DNA of 64,000 nucleotides, taken from positions 746,501 to 810,500 of the forward strand of contig NZ_FNUZ01000002.1 of assembly GCF_900108225.1 (NCBI RefSeq). The letters are read 5' to 3'. The number at the start of each line of letters is the position of its first letter. The first letter of the stretch is position 1. Shown here in pieces: positions 1-7,663 of the stretch. The notes beneath the pieces were generated by a model that was given only the letters and a program-made list of their open reading frames with translations, ran no database searches and was not told the DNA's origin. The position numbers and the translations under genes were made by a program. Origin of the DNA: Thalassococcus halodurans. Its GTDB lineage: Bacteria; Pseudomonadota; Alphaproteobacteria; Rhodobacterales; Rhodobacteraceae.

Positions 1-215
1 TTGCCTATCTCTTCCAAAGCAGAAATGTGGCTCAATGTTAGATCTTGTAGTTTGAACGAACTCGCAGACTGGCTCAAAAACCTACGAAAAGCCAACATGG
101 CAGATGTCTTACCGCTGTTATTCGCCCCAACGAAGATCGTCTTCTTAGGAGACAGATCAATTCGGGTTGCTAAAAGTTTGCGGAAATTGCCGAGCTCAAC
201 AAAATCTATATACAC
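1..215 (-). CDS. AAA family ATPase, N-terminal part (runs off the window)
   Basis: Reading the minus strand from a GTG at 215-213 gives a protein starting MYIDFVELGNFRKLL, followed at about residues 30-37 by a textbook Walker A motif, GANNSGKT. This start (a short beta strand, an E-L-x-N-F-R stretch, then the P-loop) is typical of SMC/RecF-like and OLD-type AAA ATPases found in defence systems and mobile elements. GAGG sits 5 bases before the GTG and supports this start. About 71 codons are visible; the rest lies to the left of the window, so the C-terminal domain (for example a TOPRIM nuclease) cannot be judged. The gene lies in the AT-richer end next to tRNA-derived repeats, so it is probably island cargo. 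The family call is fairly sure; any defence role is inference. Confidence 0.72.
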   Translation of the reverse strand, partial: MYIDFVELGNFRKLLATRIDLSPKKTIFVGANNSGKTSAMLAFRRFLSQSASSFKLQDLTLSHISALEEIG

Positions 216-494
216 AGATGCCTCAATCGAAAATAATGGAAGCTTTTTGCCCCGCCCCCACACAATCAAAAGTACACACTGGTCACACACAGCACAACCC
301 AATAGTAACGGTGGCTTTGCAGTTTGCAGTGGGTTTATTTTGGTTCGATCAGCATGAGCCAGTCTAAAGCGATAGGGTTGTTGAGGGGTCGCTGAGTATC
401 AGAAAACCGTCCGCGTTTGGAAAGCTAATCCGCAGCATAGATGTCCCTTTTTAATGTCAGGACATTAAACCGCTCTTCCTCAATGAAATGCATC

Positions 495-998
495 TTACCA
501 TTTCCGCCAACTTAGCCCCATTGTTGCAGCAATAGCTTCTGGGCAACCAGCTTGCACACGGCTGCGATATGCCCTTACGGACACCCCATTTTCCAGCGCA
601 ATGGCTTCCCATTCATCATCCGGATTAGGCACCATTTCCCGCACCCCTTCAGTTGCGGCTCTTTGACCCGACCAACCTCGATTGAGCCGTTGTTTGAATG
701 TTTGGAATGCTATCCCATTTTCTTCAGCAATCGGCCATGCTGGAAGACCGTTTTCCAAACTAGCTAAGCCATCACGCCGCCGATTTTCAAAGGCAATGCG
801 ATCATATGGGTATTTGGTGTGCTCGCATGGAACCGTCCAAACCTTAGCTCCACTCTCAGTGTCCTCTAACCTGACCTCTGAAGCATCAGTCAAAGGATGC
901 GGCTTAAGTCCATAGCGACTACAAAGCCACCAAGCATCTTCGCGACTTGTGGCTTTTCCGATTATCTCCCCATCCCGCGGCGCAACAAAGTCGATCAT
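495..998 (-). CDS. hypothetical protein with two HTH-like repeats
   Basis: This 167-residue protein belongs to no family I recognise. Its second half holds two similar units, IAEENGIAFQTFKQRLNRGW (about residues 90-109) and IALENGVSVRAYRSRVQAGC (about 132-151), each followed by an A-A-T triplet. Each resembles a small helix-turn-helix in which an A-x-E-N-G turn leads into a basic recognition-like helix, a pattern seen in short proteins of phages and islands. The first half (about 1-80) is Trp- and Arg-rich with no visible motif. It reads from ATG at 998 with only a weak ribosome site. It stands alone in the accessory end. Coding is likely because the repeat is conserved at protein level; DNA binding is inference. 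Confidence 0.6.
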   Translation of the reverse strand: MIDFVAPRDGEIIGKATSREDAWWLCSRYGLKPHPLTDASEVRLEDTESGAKVWTVPCEHTKYPYDRIAFENRRRDGLASLENGLPAWPIAEENGIAFQTFKQRLNRGWSGQRAATEGVREMVPNPDDEWEAIALENGVSVRAYRSRVQAGCPEAIAATMGLSWRKW

Positions 999-1759
999 CT
1001 ATTATTCCACTTCAAAGCTGGTGTGTGTCGCACCCTTCGGCTGCGTTACTCGCCCGAATATAAGCATTAAGGACCGCGGAAAAACAGAAGAAGCCGCCAC
1101 CTTAATTCGAGATCACAATCAGCTTCAATATCCTCGGCCCGTGAGTTCTAACAAGTCAGTGCTTCACGTCTGCGGGGAATGTCCGGAAAGCGGGACGCAA
1201 CCGCAGAATTTAGGCTGAATACCGGATGTCTCCGATGGGCCGTTTGGGCCTAAGCATTGTTCCAATGCCAGCTATGACTGCTCCCACCACTTCGCCTCTA
1301 TCAACATATCCGCGTAGTTTTCTGCACCGCGGTCAGCACATAGCTGAGCTTGATGCGGTCAGAATGACCCGATCAATCAACACCCCAAGAGCTTTGGACA
1401 TGCGCTCTGTATGCAGCCCGTAGCTCTCCTATTCATTAAAGATGCGTGGCCTTAACTCGCGCGGCTCTAGGCAGACATGCCTACTCTCCAAGCGATGCTT
1501 TTCAACAGGTGTCACAAACAAGGAAGAATACGAACTTTTGACAGCCGGAGCAAAGTTAACAGCCCCAACTTGAGCTCAGACACTTCTTCGACTACGGTGT
1601 TGTACGCAAAGGACAGCCTGAAAAACGGACAACACCAGAGACAATTTCTTTTTGAAATCAATGCCGTAGTGAAATTGGCGTAGCATCCCTGTCTCTCCGC
1701 CAAAAGCAATTGTTTTTAATGTATTTTATATATTGGGACACCCAAAAGGCGAAGTCTTA
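999..1759. other. gene-poor accessory stretch with one attachment-like remnant
   Basis: About 760 bases without a convincing gene. The short ORFs here (up to 89 codons) lack recognisable domains, good ribosome sites or conserved-looking composition. The only structured element I can support is the tRNA-Ser 3'-end fragment near 1685-1702. The rest may be decayed island DNA and leader sequence for the membrane protein that follows. Confidence 0.5.
1685..1702 (+). repeat. tRNA-Ser 3'-end fragment, putative attachment site remnant (copy 1)
   Basis: ATCCCTGTCTCTCCGCCA matches the end of a typical bacterial tRNA-Ser (T-arm 3' strand, acceptor strand and encoded CCA), but no tRNA body lies upstream. 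Such orphan 3' ends are left where integrases use a tRNA gene as attachment site. A second copy at 2558-2574 shares the last 15 bases exactly. The orientation would put the intact tRNA-Ser and the start of the island to the left, outside the window. Confidence 0.6.
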
Positions 1760-2389
1760 ATGAGTGCCAATAGAGCAACATTCTGGGGCGCGGTGATCGC
1801 GGCCATTATCAGCGCTTTGGCGCTGATCTTCCAGCAGGAACTGCGCGCGGCCTTCGTCGAAACCGAAGAAGAAAGGCGCGCGGAAGCGCCGGGTGACGTC
1901 TCGCCAAATTCGCCAAGTCTAAGCATTTCAAAGGTTTGGGTTCCACCAAAGGCAACAACCTTGAATTCAGCGTTGTTCGCTGAATTTTCGAACGTCTCTG
2001 GCAGTGCCGCCGAAGACGTCCGCGTTACATTGGACTTCGGCCCTTCACGTTTGGTTGGTTGTGATTTTGGCGAAGAAGTCCCCGGTGACATCGAAGCGGT
2101 CGAAGGGTCGTCCAGCGCGTCGATAACAGTAGCGAAGCTGCGGAAGGGCGAACACTTTACGGCCTACTGCTTAATGGACACCCCACGATTTCGTATCATC
2201 ACGATTACGGCTGCAAACAGTGAACCCCGTCGGCTCACATTCTCTGATATTGGAACTCCTGAAGCGATGACGTGGTCCCGGCTCCTGTCGAACATAGCCA
2301 TGACAGCGGTTGTGGCAGCAGCGATCGGCCTAGGCTTCCTAATCGTATTTTTAGTCATCGTTTTTGTGAACCGCCGCTTAGACCCTTGA
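1760..2389 (+). CDS. hypothetical membrane protein with two terminal TM helices
   Basis: This 209-residue protein has one hydrophobic helix at the N-terminus (about residues 8-25, after MSANRATFWG) and another at the C-terminus (about 178-202), which ends in a basic N-R-R tail. Between them lies a Ser/Thr/Val-rich, beta-looking domain of about 130 residues with two cysteines that could pair outside the membrane. I do not recognise a family. ATG 1760 is chosen over an in-frame TTG at 1733 because AGGCGAAG precedes it at a suitable distance and MSANRA is a plausible start. The gene lies exactly between the two tRNA-Ser 3'-end fragments, so it may be the sole cargo of a small remnant element. 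Function unknown. Confidence 0.65.
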   Translation: MSANRATFWGAVIAAIISALALIFQQELRAAFVETEEERRAEAPGDVSPNSPSLSISKVWVPPKATTLNSALFAEFSNVSGSAAEDVRVTLDFGPSRLVGCDFGEEVPGDIEAVEGSSSASITVAKLRKGEHFTAYCLMDTPRFRIITITAANSEPRRLTFSDIGTPEAMTWSRLLSNIAMTAVVAAAIGLGFLIVFLVIVFVNRRLDP

Positions 2390-2917
2390 TTGCGCGCCGC
2401 GCCACTGGGTTAGAAGGCCGCGCGCTGACGGGGTTTTCCGGCACTCACCGTCTTATCCGGGTCGCTTAGCGGCAAAGCTGGTAACCGCAGGCGCGACCGA
2501 CCGAACCTATTCTGCCTAGTCAACCAGCTTAAGGGCCGTCGCCGGGTCCACAGACGCTTCCTGTCTCTCCGCCACTTGCCTTTATTTCAACGCTGAAAAT
2601 GGCAAGCTGCCCAGACTACAAACCAATTTACTGCATTCTTCTGCCCGCAATTTCGCGCTTGGCTTTGAGAACCGCAGAATGGTTTCGTGATACTTCGACA
2701 ATCGCCCAATCCCACCGAAGGAAATCAACCCTTGGTCTGCGACTGCCTAACTTGCCCAAATGGTATTGGGTAAGACCTTGCTCGTGCGTTTACGGACCCA
2801 TCGGTTGACACGATTTAAAACGCAAACTTATCAAAATCACATGCGGTTATTGATTGTGGGCACCTGCTCGTTTGACAGGTGCAGGTAACGAATATGGCGA
2901 GGCGAAACGAAAGTAGC
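2390..2917. other. intergenic stretch spanning the island/core boundary
   Basis: About 530 bases with no supported gene. It contains the second tRNA-Ser 3'-end fragment, after which the sequence passes into the GC-rich SDR/tautomerase pair. A 69-codon ORF at 2599-2808 has no ribosome site or domain and is not called. The last 100 bases probably hold the promoter of the SDR gene, but I see no clear -35/-10 pair. Confidence 0.5.
2558..2574 (+). repeat. tRNA-Ser 3'-end fragment, putative attachment site remnant (copy 2)
   Basis: TTCCTGTCTCTCCGCCA repeats the tRNA-Ser acceptor end seen at 1685-1702; CCTGTCTCTCCGCCA is identical in both, same strand, about 870 bases apart. No tRNA body precedes it. 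It probably marks the outer right junction of the island, since the sequence beyond is ordinary GC-rich chromosome. Confidence 0.58.
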
Positions 2918-3673
2918 ATGACTCAGAATAAACCTATCGCTGTCCTCGTCGGGGCAACCGGAGACTTTGGCAAAGCAATTTCTGTACGGCTCGCCGCAGA
3001 GGGACTCCGCATTGTTGCGGTTGGTCGCACCCAAGAAAGCCTTGAGGCCCTTAAAAAAGACGTGCCCGGTCTGGAAACGTGCGTTGCAGATATCTCGGAT
3101 GACAGCAGTATCGATGCGATCAAAGCCGCGCTGGATGGCCCTGTTCAACTCGCCGTGCACGGGCCCGGTCTGGCGGCCCCCGGTCATGTGACAGAACTCG
3201 CGCCCGACGCACTGGCCGCATCCGTCAATATCAAAGCGGGCGGCATGCTCCGCCTTACCCGCGCTGTCGATAGCCACTTGATGGAGGGTGCACGGCTTGT
3301 CGGGATCGCTGGACACTATGGATTGGAACCGACCGATTACGCCTGTGCAGCCGGTGTCGCAAACGCATCGTTGATCGCGCTTATGCGCCAGCTTTCCATG
3401 GCCTACGGCCCGCGTGGTATCAGTGCGCACACCGTCGCCCCGGGCCCTGCCGATACGCCGCGCCTACACCGCATCGCCGAAGTGCGCGCCCGCGACAATG
3501 GAACCACACCCGAAGAGGTGTTGGAGCATATGAAGGCGGACTCGTCGCTCAAAACACTTGTCACGCCGGAACAAGTGGCTTGGGCCGTTGCCAGCCTTCT
3601 TGCGCCGGAAGCAATCGCAACGACTGGGACTGTCCTGTCGCTCGATGGCGGCCGACGCCGCGGCATGCCATAA
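2918..3673 (+). CDS. SDR-family protein lacking the usual catalytic Ser and Lys
   Basis: A 251-residue Rossmann-fold protein of the short-chain dehydrogenase/reductase family. It has the glycine-rich nucleotide loop GATGDFG (about residues 12-18), an acidic VADIS stretch (about 57-61) and the family's C-terminal LDGG motif. It departs from active SDRs: the NNAG strand reads HGPG, the Tyr-x3-Lys motif reads YACAA (Y141, Ala in the Lys position), and no Ser sits in the usual place before it. It may bind NAD(P) without classical catalysis, or use another mechanism. ATG 2918 (MTQNKP) is chosen; upstream in-frame starts at 2894 and 2879 are possible. A tautomerase gene follows 12 bases later, suggesting an operon for a small carbonyl compound. 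Confidence 0.85.
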   Translation: MTQNKPIAVLVGATGDFGKAISVRLAAEGLRIVAVGRTQESLEALKKDVPGLETCVADISDDSSIDAIKAALDGPVQLAVHGPGLAAPGHVTELAPDALAASVNIKAGGMLRLTRAVDSHLMEGARLVGIAGHYGLEPTDYACAAGVANASLIALMRQLSMAYGPRGISAHTVAPGPADTPRLHRIAEVRARDNGTTPEEVLEHMKADSSLKTLVTPEQVAWAVASLLAPEAIATTGTVLSLDGGRRRGMP

Positions 3674-3685
3674 GGAGCGCTCAAG

Positions 3686-4087
3686 ATGCCTGTTGTCTTT
3701 TTCACCATTCCAGAGGGCGGGATTGATGGACCGGCGTCCGAGCGCCTTCTTCAGCGCGCCTCTGAAACTTTTGCCGACATCCTAGAAAGCCCCGTCGATC
3801 GCATCCGCGCTTACATAAAAACAGTCCCCGCGCATCATTGCGCGAGCGGTGGGGTCGTCCCGGGGGCCTCTCCTTTCTTTGAATTCATGGTGCTCGAAGG
3901 CCGCCCGCTTGCACAGCGCCAAGAACTCATGAAACAGTTTTCAGAGATACTCGCGGAAGAAACGGGTATTCCCCTTTCGCAGGTCCGGGGAATGTGCCGC
4001 CGTGTTCTGGCAGAGGAATGGTGCATCGCAGGAAAACCGGCATCAGAGGCCCGTGCGGCCCATGTGAGTGCACTGCAGAAATTATAA
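3686..4087 (+). CDS. tautomerase superfamily protein, fused-domain type
   Basis: The protein begins Met-Pro, and after Met removal the amino-terminal proline is the catalytic base of the 4-oxalocrotonate tautomerase/MIF superfamily. At 133 residues it is about twice the length of a 4-OT monomer, which fits the fused beta-alpha-beta proteins (cis-CaaD, malonate semialdehyde decarboxylase and MIF-like groups). An Arg/Lys-bearing RAYIKTV stretch (about residues 41-47) and a second half beginning near FFEFMVLEG agree with two tandem subdomains. A ribosome site (AAGGAG) precedes the ATG. It follows the SDR gene closely. The exact substrate cannot be read from sequence. Confidence 0.8.
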   Translation: MPVVFFTIPEGGIDGPASERLLQRASETFADILESPVDRIRAYIKTVPAHHCASGGVVPGASPFFEFMVLEGRPLAQRQELMKQFSEILAEETGIPLSQVRGMCRRVLAEEWCIAGKPASEARAAHVSALQKL

Positions 4088-4234
4088 CTGCCAAGACCTT
4101 TCGCGTCTTAACGCCTCGATCAGTCAGATGACCGGTCGGGGTTTTCTAAATGCTTTAGGCTTTCAGCAGAACGGTAGAGCGGCACGCACACAACGGCGGC
4201 AGCTGCGATCTGGATCCCGTCGTTTTCGATGAAG

Positions 4235-4576
4235 TTATCCGGAGACCTTTTTCACGAACTGAGACTTCAGCCCCATCGGACCAATTCCGGGTATTTTACA
4301 GTCGATATCGTGGTCCCCATCCACAAGGCGGATGCCGCGAACTTTGGTTCCCACTTTGACGACGGAAGACGACCCTTTGACCTTCAGGTCCTTGATCACC
4401 GTGACTGTATCGCCGTCGTTCAGCACGTTGCCGACGCTGTCGCGGATCTCTGCGCCCCCCTCGGATGACGCGCTTGCTGACCATTCGTGCCCGCATTCAG
4501 GACACATAAGCAAGGCGTCCAACTGATAGGTATAGGTAGACGAACAGTCGGGGCATGGGGGCAAATTATCGGTCAT
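4235..4576 (-). CDS. yjdM: zinc-ribbon protein of the YjdM/PhnA family
   Basis: A 113-residue protein with an N-terminal zinc ribbon made by CPDC (C8, C11) and CPEC (C25, C28), followed by an SH3-like beta domain with IRDSVGNVLNDGDTVTVIKDL and ending VKGTKVRGIRLVDGDHDI-like strands and a C-terminal LKSQFVKKV. This is the full-length pattern of E. coli YjdM (formerly PhnA). Despite the old name the family has no proven phosphonoacetate hydrolase activity, so the molecular role is open. It is a single gene, about 100 bases downstream of the sugar transporter operon on the same strand, and may be read through from it. Identification is sure; function is not. Confidence 0.88.
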   Translation of the reverse strand: MTDNLPPCPDCSSTYTYQLDALLMCPECGHEWSASASSEGGAEIRDSVGNVLNDGDTVTVIKDLKVKGSSSVVKVGTKVRGIRLVDGDHDIDCKIPGIGPMGLKSQFVKKVSG

Positions 4577-4678
4577 GAAACCGCTCTAACCCCTTCTTGG
4601 CGGGCATACCACATGAAAAAGGCCCAGATCGCGCGGCACTTTGGTAAAGCGCCGCATGACTTTTGGAATAGATGTGGA

Positions 4679-5503
4679 TCAGTGCGCAGGCGGAGGTGGG
4701 TGCCCGTCGTGGGTTTCCATATAGCCTTCAATGTTGGCTTCCAGATCCGCCATGGATTCACCGCCCGCCATCAGGTCGGCGATTTCTTCGCGGCTCTTTT
4801 CGCCTTTGCGGAAGTCCGCCGCGATCGCGCCACGGATCAGAACCGCGAAGTGATCGCCCACGGCCATCGCGTGCATGACCTGATGGGTGATGAAAATCAC
4901 CGCCAGACCACGACGTTTGGCTTCGTTCACGATCCGCAGAACGTGGGCCGCCTGCTTGACGCCAAGGGCCGCTGTCGGTTCGTCCAAAATCAGAACGCGG
5001 GCACCGAAATACACCGCGCGGGCAATCGCCAGCGACTGACGCTCACCGCCCGACAGACCACCGACCAGACGGTCACCATCGGTGATGCGGGTGATGCCCA
5101 TCTTCTGGACTTCCTCGACCGCGATCTGGTTCGCCTTCTGGCGATCAAACACCTTGAACGGGCCAAAGCCTTTGGTCGGTTCCGCACCGGCAAAGAAGTT
5201 CCGGCCCACCGACATCAGCGGATAGGTCCCGCCGAACTGGTGCACAGTCGCGATCCCCATTTCCTGCGCATCGCGCGGACGCGGGAAGCGGACCTCCTGG
5301 CCATCCATCATCATCTGGCCACGGGTCGGCTGATGCACACCCGACAGCGTTTTGATCAGCGTGGACTTACCGGCACCGTTGTCGCCCAACAGACAAAGAA
5401 CTTCGCCTTCATGCACCTTGAGCGAGATTTCGTGGAGAACGTCGATCGGGCCAAAGCTTTTGTCGACGTTGCGCATTTCCAATACAGGAGCTTTATCAGA
5501 CAT
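4679..5503 (-). CDS. sugar ABC transporter ATP-binding protein, single-domain type
   Basis: This ATPase energises the importer formed with the two permeases and binding protein upstream. It has Walker A GDNGAGKST (about residues 40-48), the signature LSGGERQ (about 150-156) and Walker B LILDEPTAAL (about 171-180). It has 274 residues and one nucleotide-binding domain, whereas RbsA/XylG-type sugar ATPases are fused dimers of about 500; this short form is that of FrcA-like systems and would work as a homodimer. The ATG at 5503 (MSDKAP) is preceded by GAGG; the longer reading frame upstream overlaps the permease and is not used. Last gene of the ABC operon. The sugar is unknown; fructose or ribose-type is a guess from the family. 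Confidence 0.9.
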   Translation of the reverse strand: MSDKAPVLEMRNVDKSFGPIDVLHEISLKVHEGEVLCLLGDNGAGKSTLIKTLSGVHQPTRGQMMMDGQEVRFPRPRDAQEMGIATVHQFGGTYPLMSVGRNFFAGAEPTKGFGPFKVFDRQKANQIAVEEVQKMGITRITDGDRLVGGLSGGERQSLAIARAVYFGARVLILDEPTAALGVKQAAHVLRIVNEAKRRGLAVIFITHQVMHAMAVGDHFAVLIRGAIAADFRKGEKSREEIADLMAGGESMADLEANIEGYMETHDGHPPPPAH

Positions 5504-5513
5504 CGTTAAGACC

Positions 5514-6503
5514 TCACTTCTTCTTGGATACATGGCTGAGTGCGAGCTTCCGGAACTTTTCATTCATGCCAACAGCCAGAAGAAGCATGATACCGATAAT
5601 CAGGTTCGACCAATTGCGGTCGATCGCGGTGAAGTCGATGCCTTTGTTCACGATGGCAAATGTCAGCGCGCCAACAAAAATGCCCGCCACCGATCCGAAA
5701 CCACCGGTCAACAATACACCGCCCACTACAACGCTGACGATGATATTGAAGATGTCGTTCATCCCACCCGACACCTGGGCCGAGTTGAACAGGATCGAGT
5801 GGCACATCCCTACAAATGACGCGGCAGTAGCCGTCATGATGTAGAGCAAGATTGTCATGCCATTGACCGGAATACCGGCATTGCGCGCGCTCTCCTTGTC
5901 GCCGCCAATGGCATAGATCCAGTTGCCGTATTTCGTGTGGTGCATAAAGAACCAGAAGATCACAGCAAGGATCACCCACCACACAATGATCACCTGATGG
6001 CTGCCGCCGAACATCAGGTTGCCAAAGATTGTCTTGGCCCAGTCAGGCGCGTTCAACGGTACAGACGCACTGCCAGTCAAAAGCCGCGAGCCTGCCAGAA
6101 CGACGCCCTGCATCGCCACGAGCGTGGCCAGCGTGATGATCAGGGGCGGCACAGATGTGCGCACCGCCAGAATGCCGTTGATCGATCCGACCAAGACGCC
6201 AATCGCCAGCGCCCCCAGAATGCCGAAGACTATAGGAAGGTCGTAATGGCCCGAGATAATGGCGGTCGTCATCGCACCCGCAGGGATCATCGCACCGATA
6301 GAAATGTCGATCTCGCCCGAGATCATCAAAAGGCCGACGGGCAAGGCAACGATGCCGATCCGCGCGGCGTAGTTCACCCAGCTTGCCGCGCCGAACAGCT
6401 TGTCCAGCTCGACACCGGCAAAAACGTAGAACACCAAAACACCGATCAGACTGACGATAGATGCGGCAGCGGGGCGGCGCAGTAGCACAGCGAAATTTTC
6501 CAT
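5514..6503 (-). CDS. sugar ABC transporter permease (second of a pair)
   Basis: An inner-membrane permease of the ribose/fructose (BPD_transp_2) type, 329 residues with about 8-10 hydrophobic helices. The cytoplasmic loop GGDKESARNAGIP, shared word for word with the permease upstream, is the conserved ATPase-contact region of this family. MENFAVLLRR at 6503 is the likely start, with a G-rich site before it. It starts 10 bases after the upstream permease ends and stops 10 bases before the ATPase begins. Two different permeases suggest a heterodimeric channel, where FrcC/RbsC systems usually have a homodimer. Confidence 0.9.
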   Translation of the reverse strand: MENFAVLLRRPAAASIVSLIGVLVFYVFAGVELDKLFGAASWVNYAARIGIVALPVGLLMISGEIDISIGAMIPAGAMTTAIISGHYDLPIVFGILGALAIGVLVGSINGILAVRTSVPPLIITLATLVAMQGVVLAGSRLLTGSASVPLNAPDWAKTIFGNLMFGGSHQVIIVWWVILAVIFWFFMHHTKYGNWIYAIGGDKESARNAGIPVNGMTILLYIMTATAASFVGMCHSILFNSAQVSGGMNDIFNIIVSVVVGGVLLTGGFGSVAGIFVGALTFAIVNKGIDFTAIDRNWSNLIIGIMLLLAVGMNEKFRKLALSHVSKKK

Positions 6504-6513
6504 GTTTGCGCCC

Positions 6514-7527
6514 CTATTTCTTTGCCGCCGCGCTTGTTGCCATCGCGCGGAAACGGTCGTTGGACAGAACGGCAGCAAGAAGAAGCGCGCCTGTGATGAT
6601 GAACTGGATGTTCGGGTCTAGTCCGGCAAAGAAGATACCTTGGTTCACGACCGCGAATGTCATGGTGCCCAAAAGGATACCGATGATTGATCCCGCGCCC
6701 CCTGTCAGGAGGACGCCGCCAATCACCACACACATGATCGAGTTAAAGATAAACGCCTGACCGCCAGCGACTTGGGCCTGCTGGTACGTCATGACCTGCA
6801 AAACACCGACCAGCGCAGCGCAGAAGCCCGACGCCATGAAAAGCGCAATCGTCATCTGGCTTGTCGGGATCCCTGCATTGCGCGCGCTTTCTTTGTCACC
6901 GCCGATGGCAAAAATCCAGTTGCCCCACGGAGAGACGTGCAGAGCATAGAAGAACACCGCAACAAGACCGAGCCACCAGAAGATCGAAACGCTGAACCCT
7001 TTCACGAATTGGCCCATCAGGCTTTTCGTCAGGGGATCAGGAACATAGGAAACGGAAGTCGAGCCTTTGACCAGCACAGCAAACCCAAGGGTCAGGCCCA
7101 TGACCGCGAACATTACGCCGATGGTGACTATCAACGAAGGAATGGTCGTCCGAGTGACCAATAGCCCGTTGACCAGACCAATCGTCAATCCAACGCCAAG
7201 GCCCGCCAGAATGGCGACAATCGCAGGGGCATCATAATGCCCCCCCAACATTGCCGTCATCATGGATGCGGCAGGCACGATCGAACCGACGGAAATGTCG
7301 AACTCGCCCGCGATCATCAACAGGCCAACAGGCAGTGCGATGATGCCGACCTCGGCTGCGATGTTCAGCCAACTCGACCAGCCCGGTAAGCCCAGAAAGA
7401 CCGGACCGCCAAGCACGGCGAAGAAAATGTAGACGACGATGAATCCGATCAGAGAGCCGGTTTCCGGACGTCTTGCGAGAGCCCCAAGAGAAATCCCTTT
7501 GGAGCCGTTTCCGTTTTGAGACGACAT
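6514..7527 (-). CDS. sugar ABC transporter permease (first of a pair)
   Basis: A 337-residue inner-membrane permease, paralogous to the next gene: both share the GEFDISVG/GEIDISIG helix start and the GGDKESARNAGIP loop. Its N-terminus (MSSQNGNGSKG) is polar and cytoplasmic before the first helix near residue 25. AAGGAAAG precedes the ATG. It follows the binding-protein gene after a 136-base gap that contains a strong hairpin, so its expression may be lower than that of the binding protein. Part of the same importer as its neighbours. Confidence 0.9.
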   Translation of the reverse strand: MSSQNGNGSKGISLGALARRPETGSLIGFIVVYIFFAVLGGPVFLGLPGWSSWLNIAAEVGIIALPVGLLMIAGEFDISVGSIVPAASMMTAMLGGHYDAPAIVAILAGLGVGLTIGLVNGLLVTRTTIPSLIVTIGVMFAVMGLTLGFAVLVKGSTSVSYVPDPLTKSLMGQFVKGFSVSIFWWLGLVAVFFYALHVSPWGNWIFAIGGDKESARNAGIPTSQMTIALFMASGFCAALVGVLQVMTYQQAQVAGGQAFIFNSIMCVVIGGVLLTGGAGSIIGILLGTMTFAVVNQGIFFAGLDPNIQFIITGALLLAAVLSNDRFRAMATSAAAKK

Positions 7528-7588
7528 ATTTGCTTTCCTTGGCCCGACGAGCCCCGAAGGTTTTATAACATAAGTCGGAGCTATGGGG

Positions 7589-7621
7589 GTGAGACCGCCC
7601 GTTCTGTGCAGGCGGTCTCAC
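7589..7621 (-). terminator. intra-operon hairpin downstream of the binding-protein gene
   Basis: GTGAGACCGCC (7589-7599) and GGCGGTCTCAC (7611-7621) form a perfect 11-bp stem with an 11-base loop. It lies between the binding protein and the first permease. No clear U-run follows on the minus strand, so it is more likely a partial terminator or a 3' mRNA stabiliser, as is common after binding-protein genes that must be made in excess. Confidence 0.6.
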
Positions 7622-7663
7622 GTTTCAGTCGAATTCACGGCTGCCCGTGAACGACTTTCTCGA

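Noticed and set aside
1-357. Plus-strand ORF of 118 codons at the left edge
   Set aside because: The opposite strand reads as an AAA ATPase with a clear Walker A; the plus-strand frame has no domain or ribosome site.
1512-1709. 65-codon minus-strand ORF ending ...SKVRILPCL, possible tRNA shadow
   Set aside because: That ending can arise from a tRNA T-arm read as protein, but no cloverleaf can be drawn here, and no domain is visible.
2599-2808. 69-codon plus-strand ORF in the boundary region
   Set aside because: No ribosome site, no family, composition like non-coding DNA.
4487-5509. 340-codon plus-strand ORF
   Set aside because: It is antisense to the sugar ABC ATPase; its His/Arg-rich product is typical of a mirror frame in GC-rich genes.
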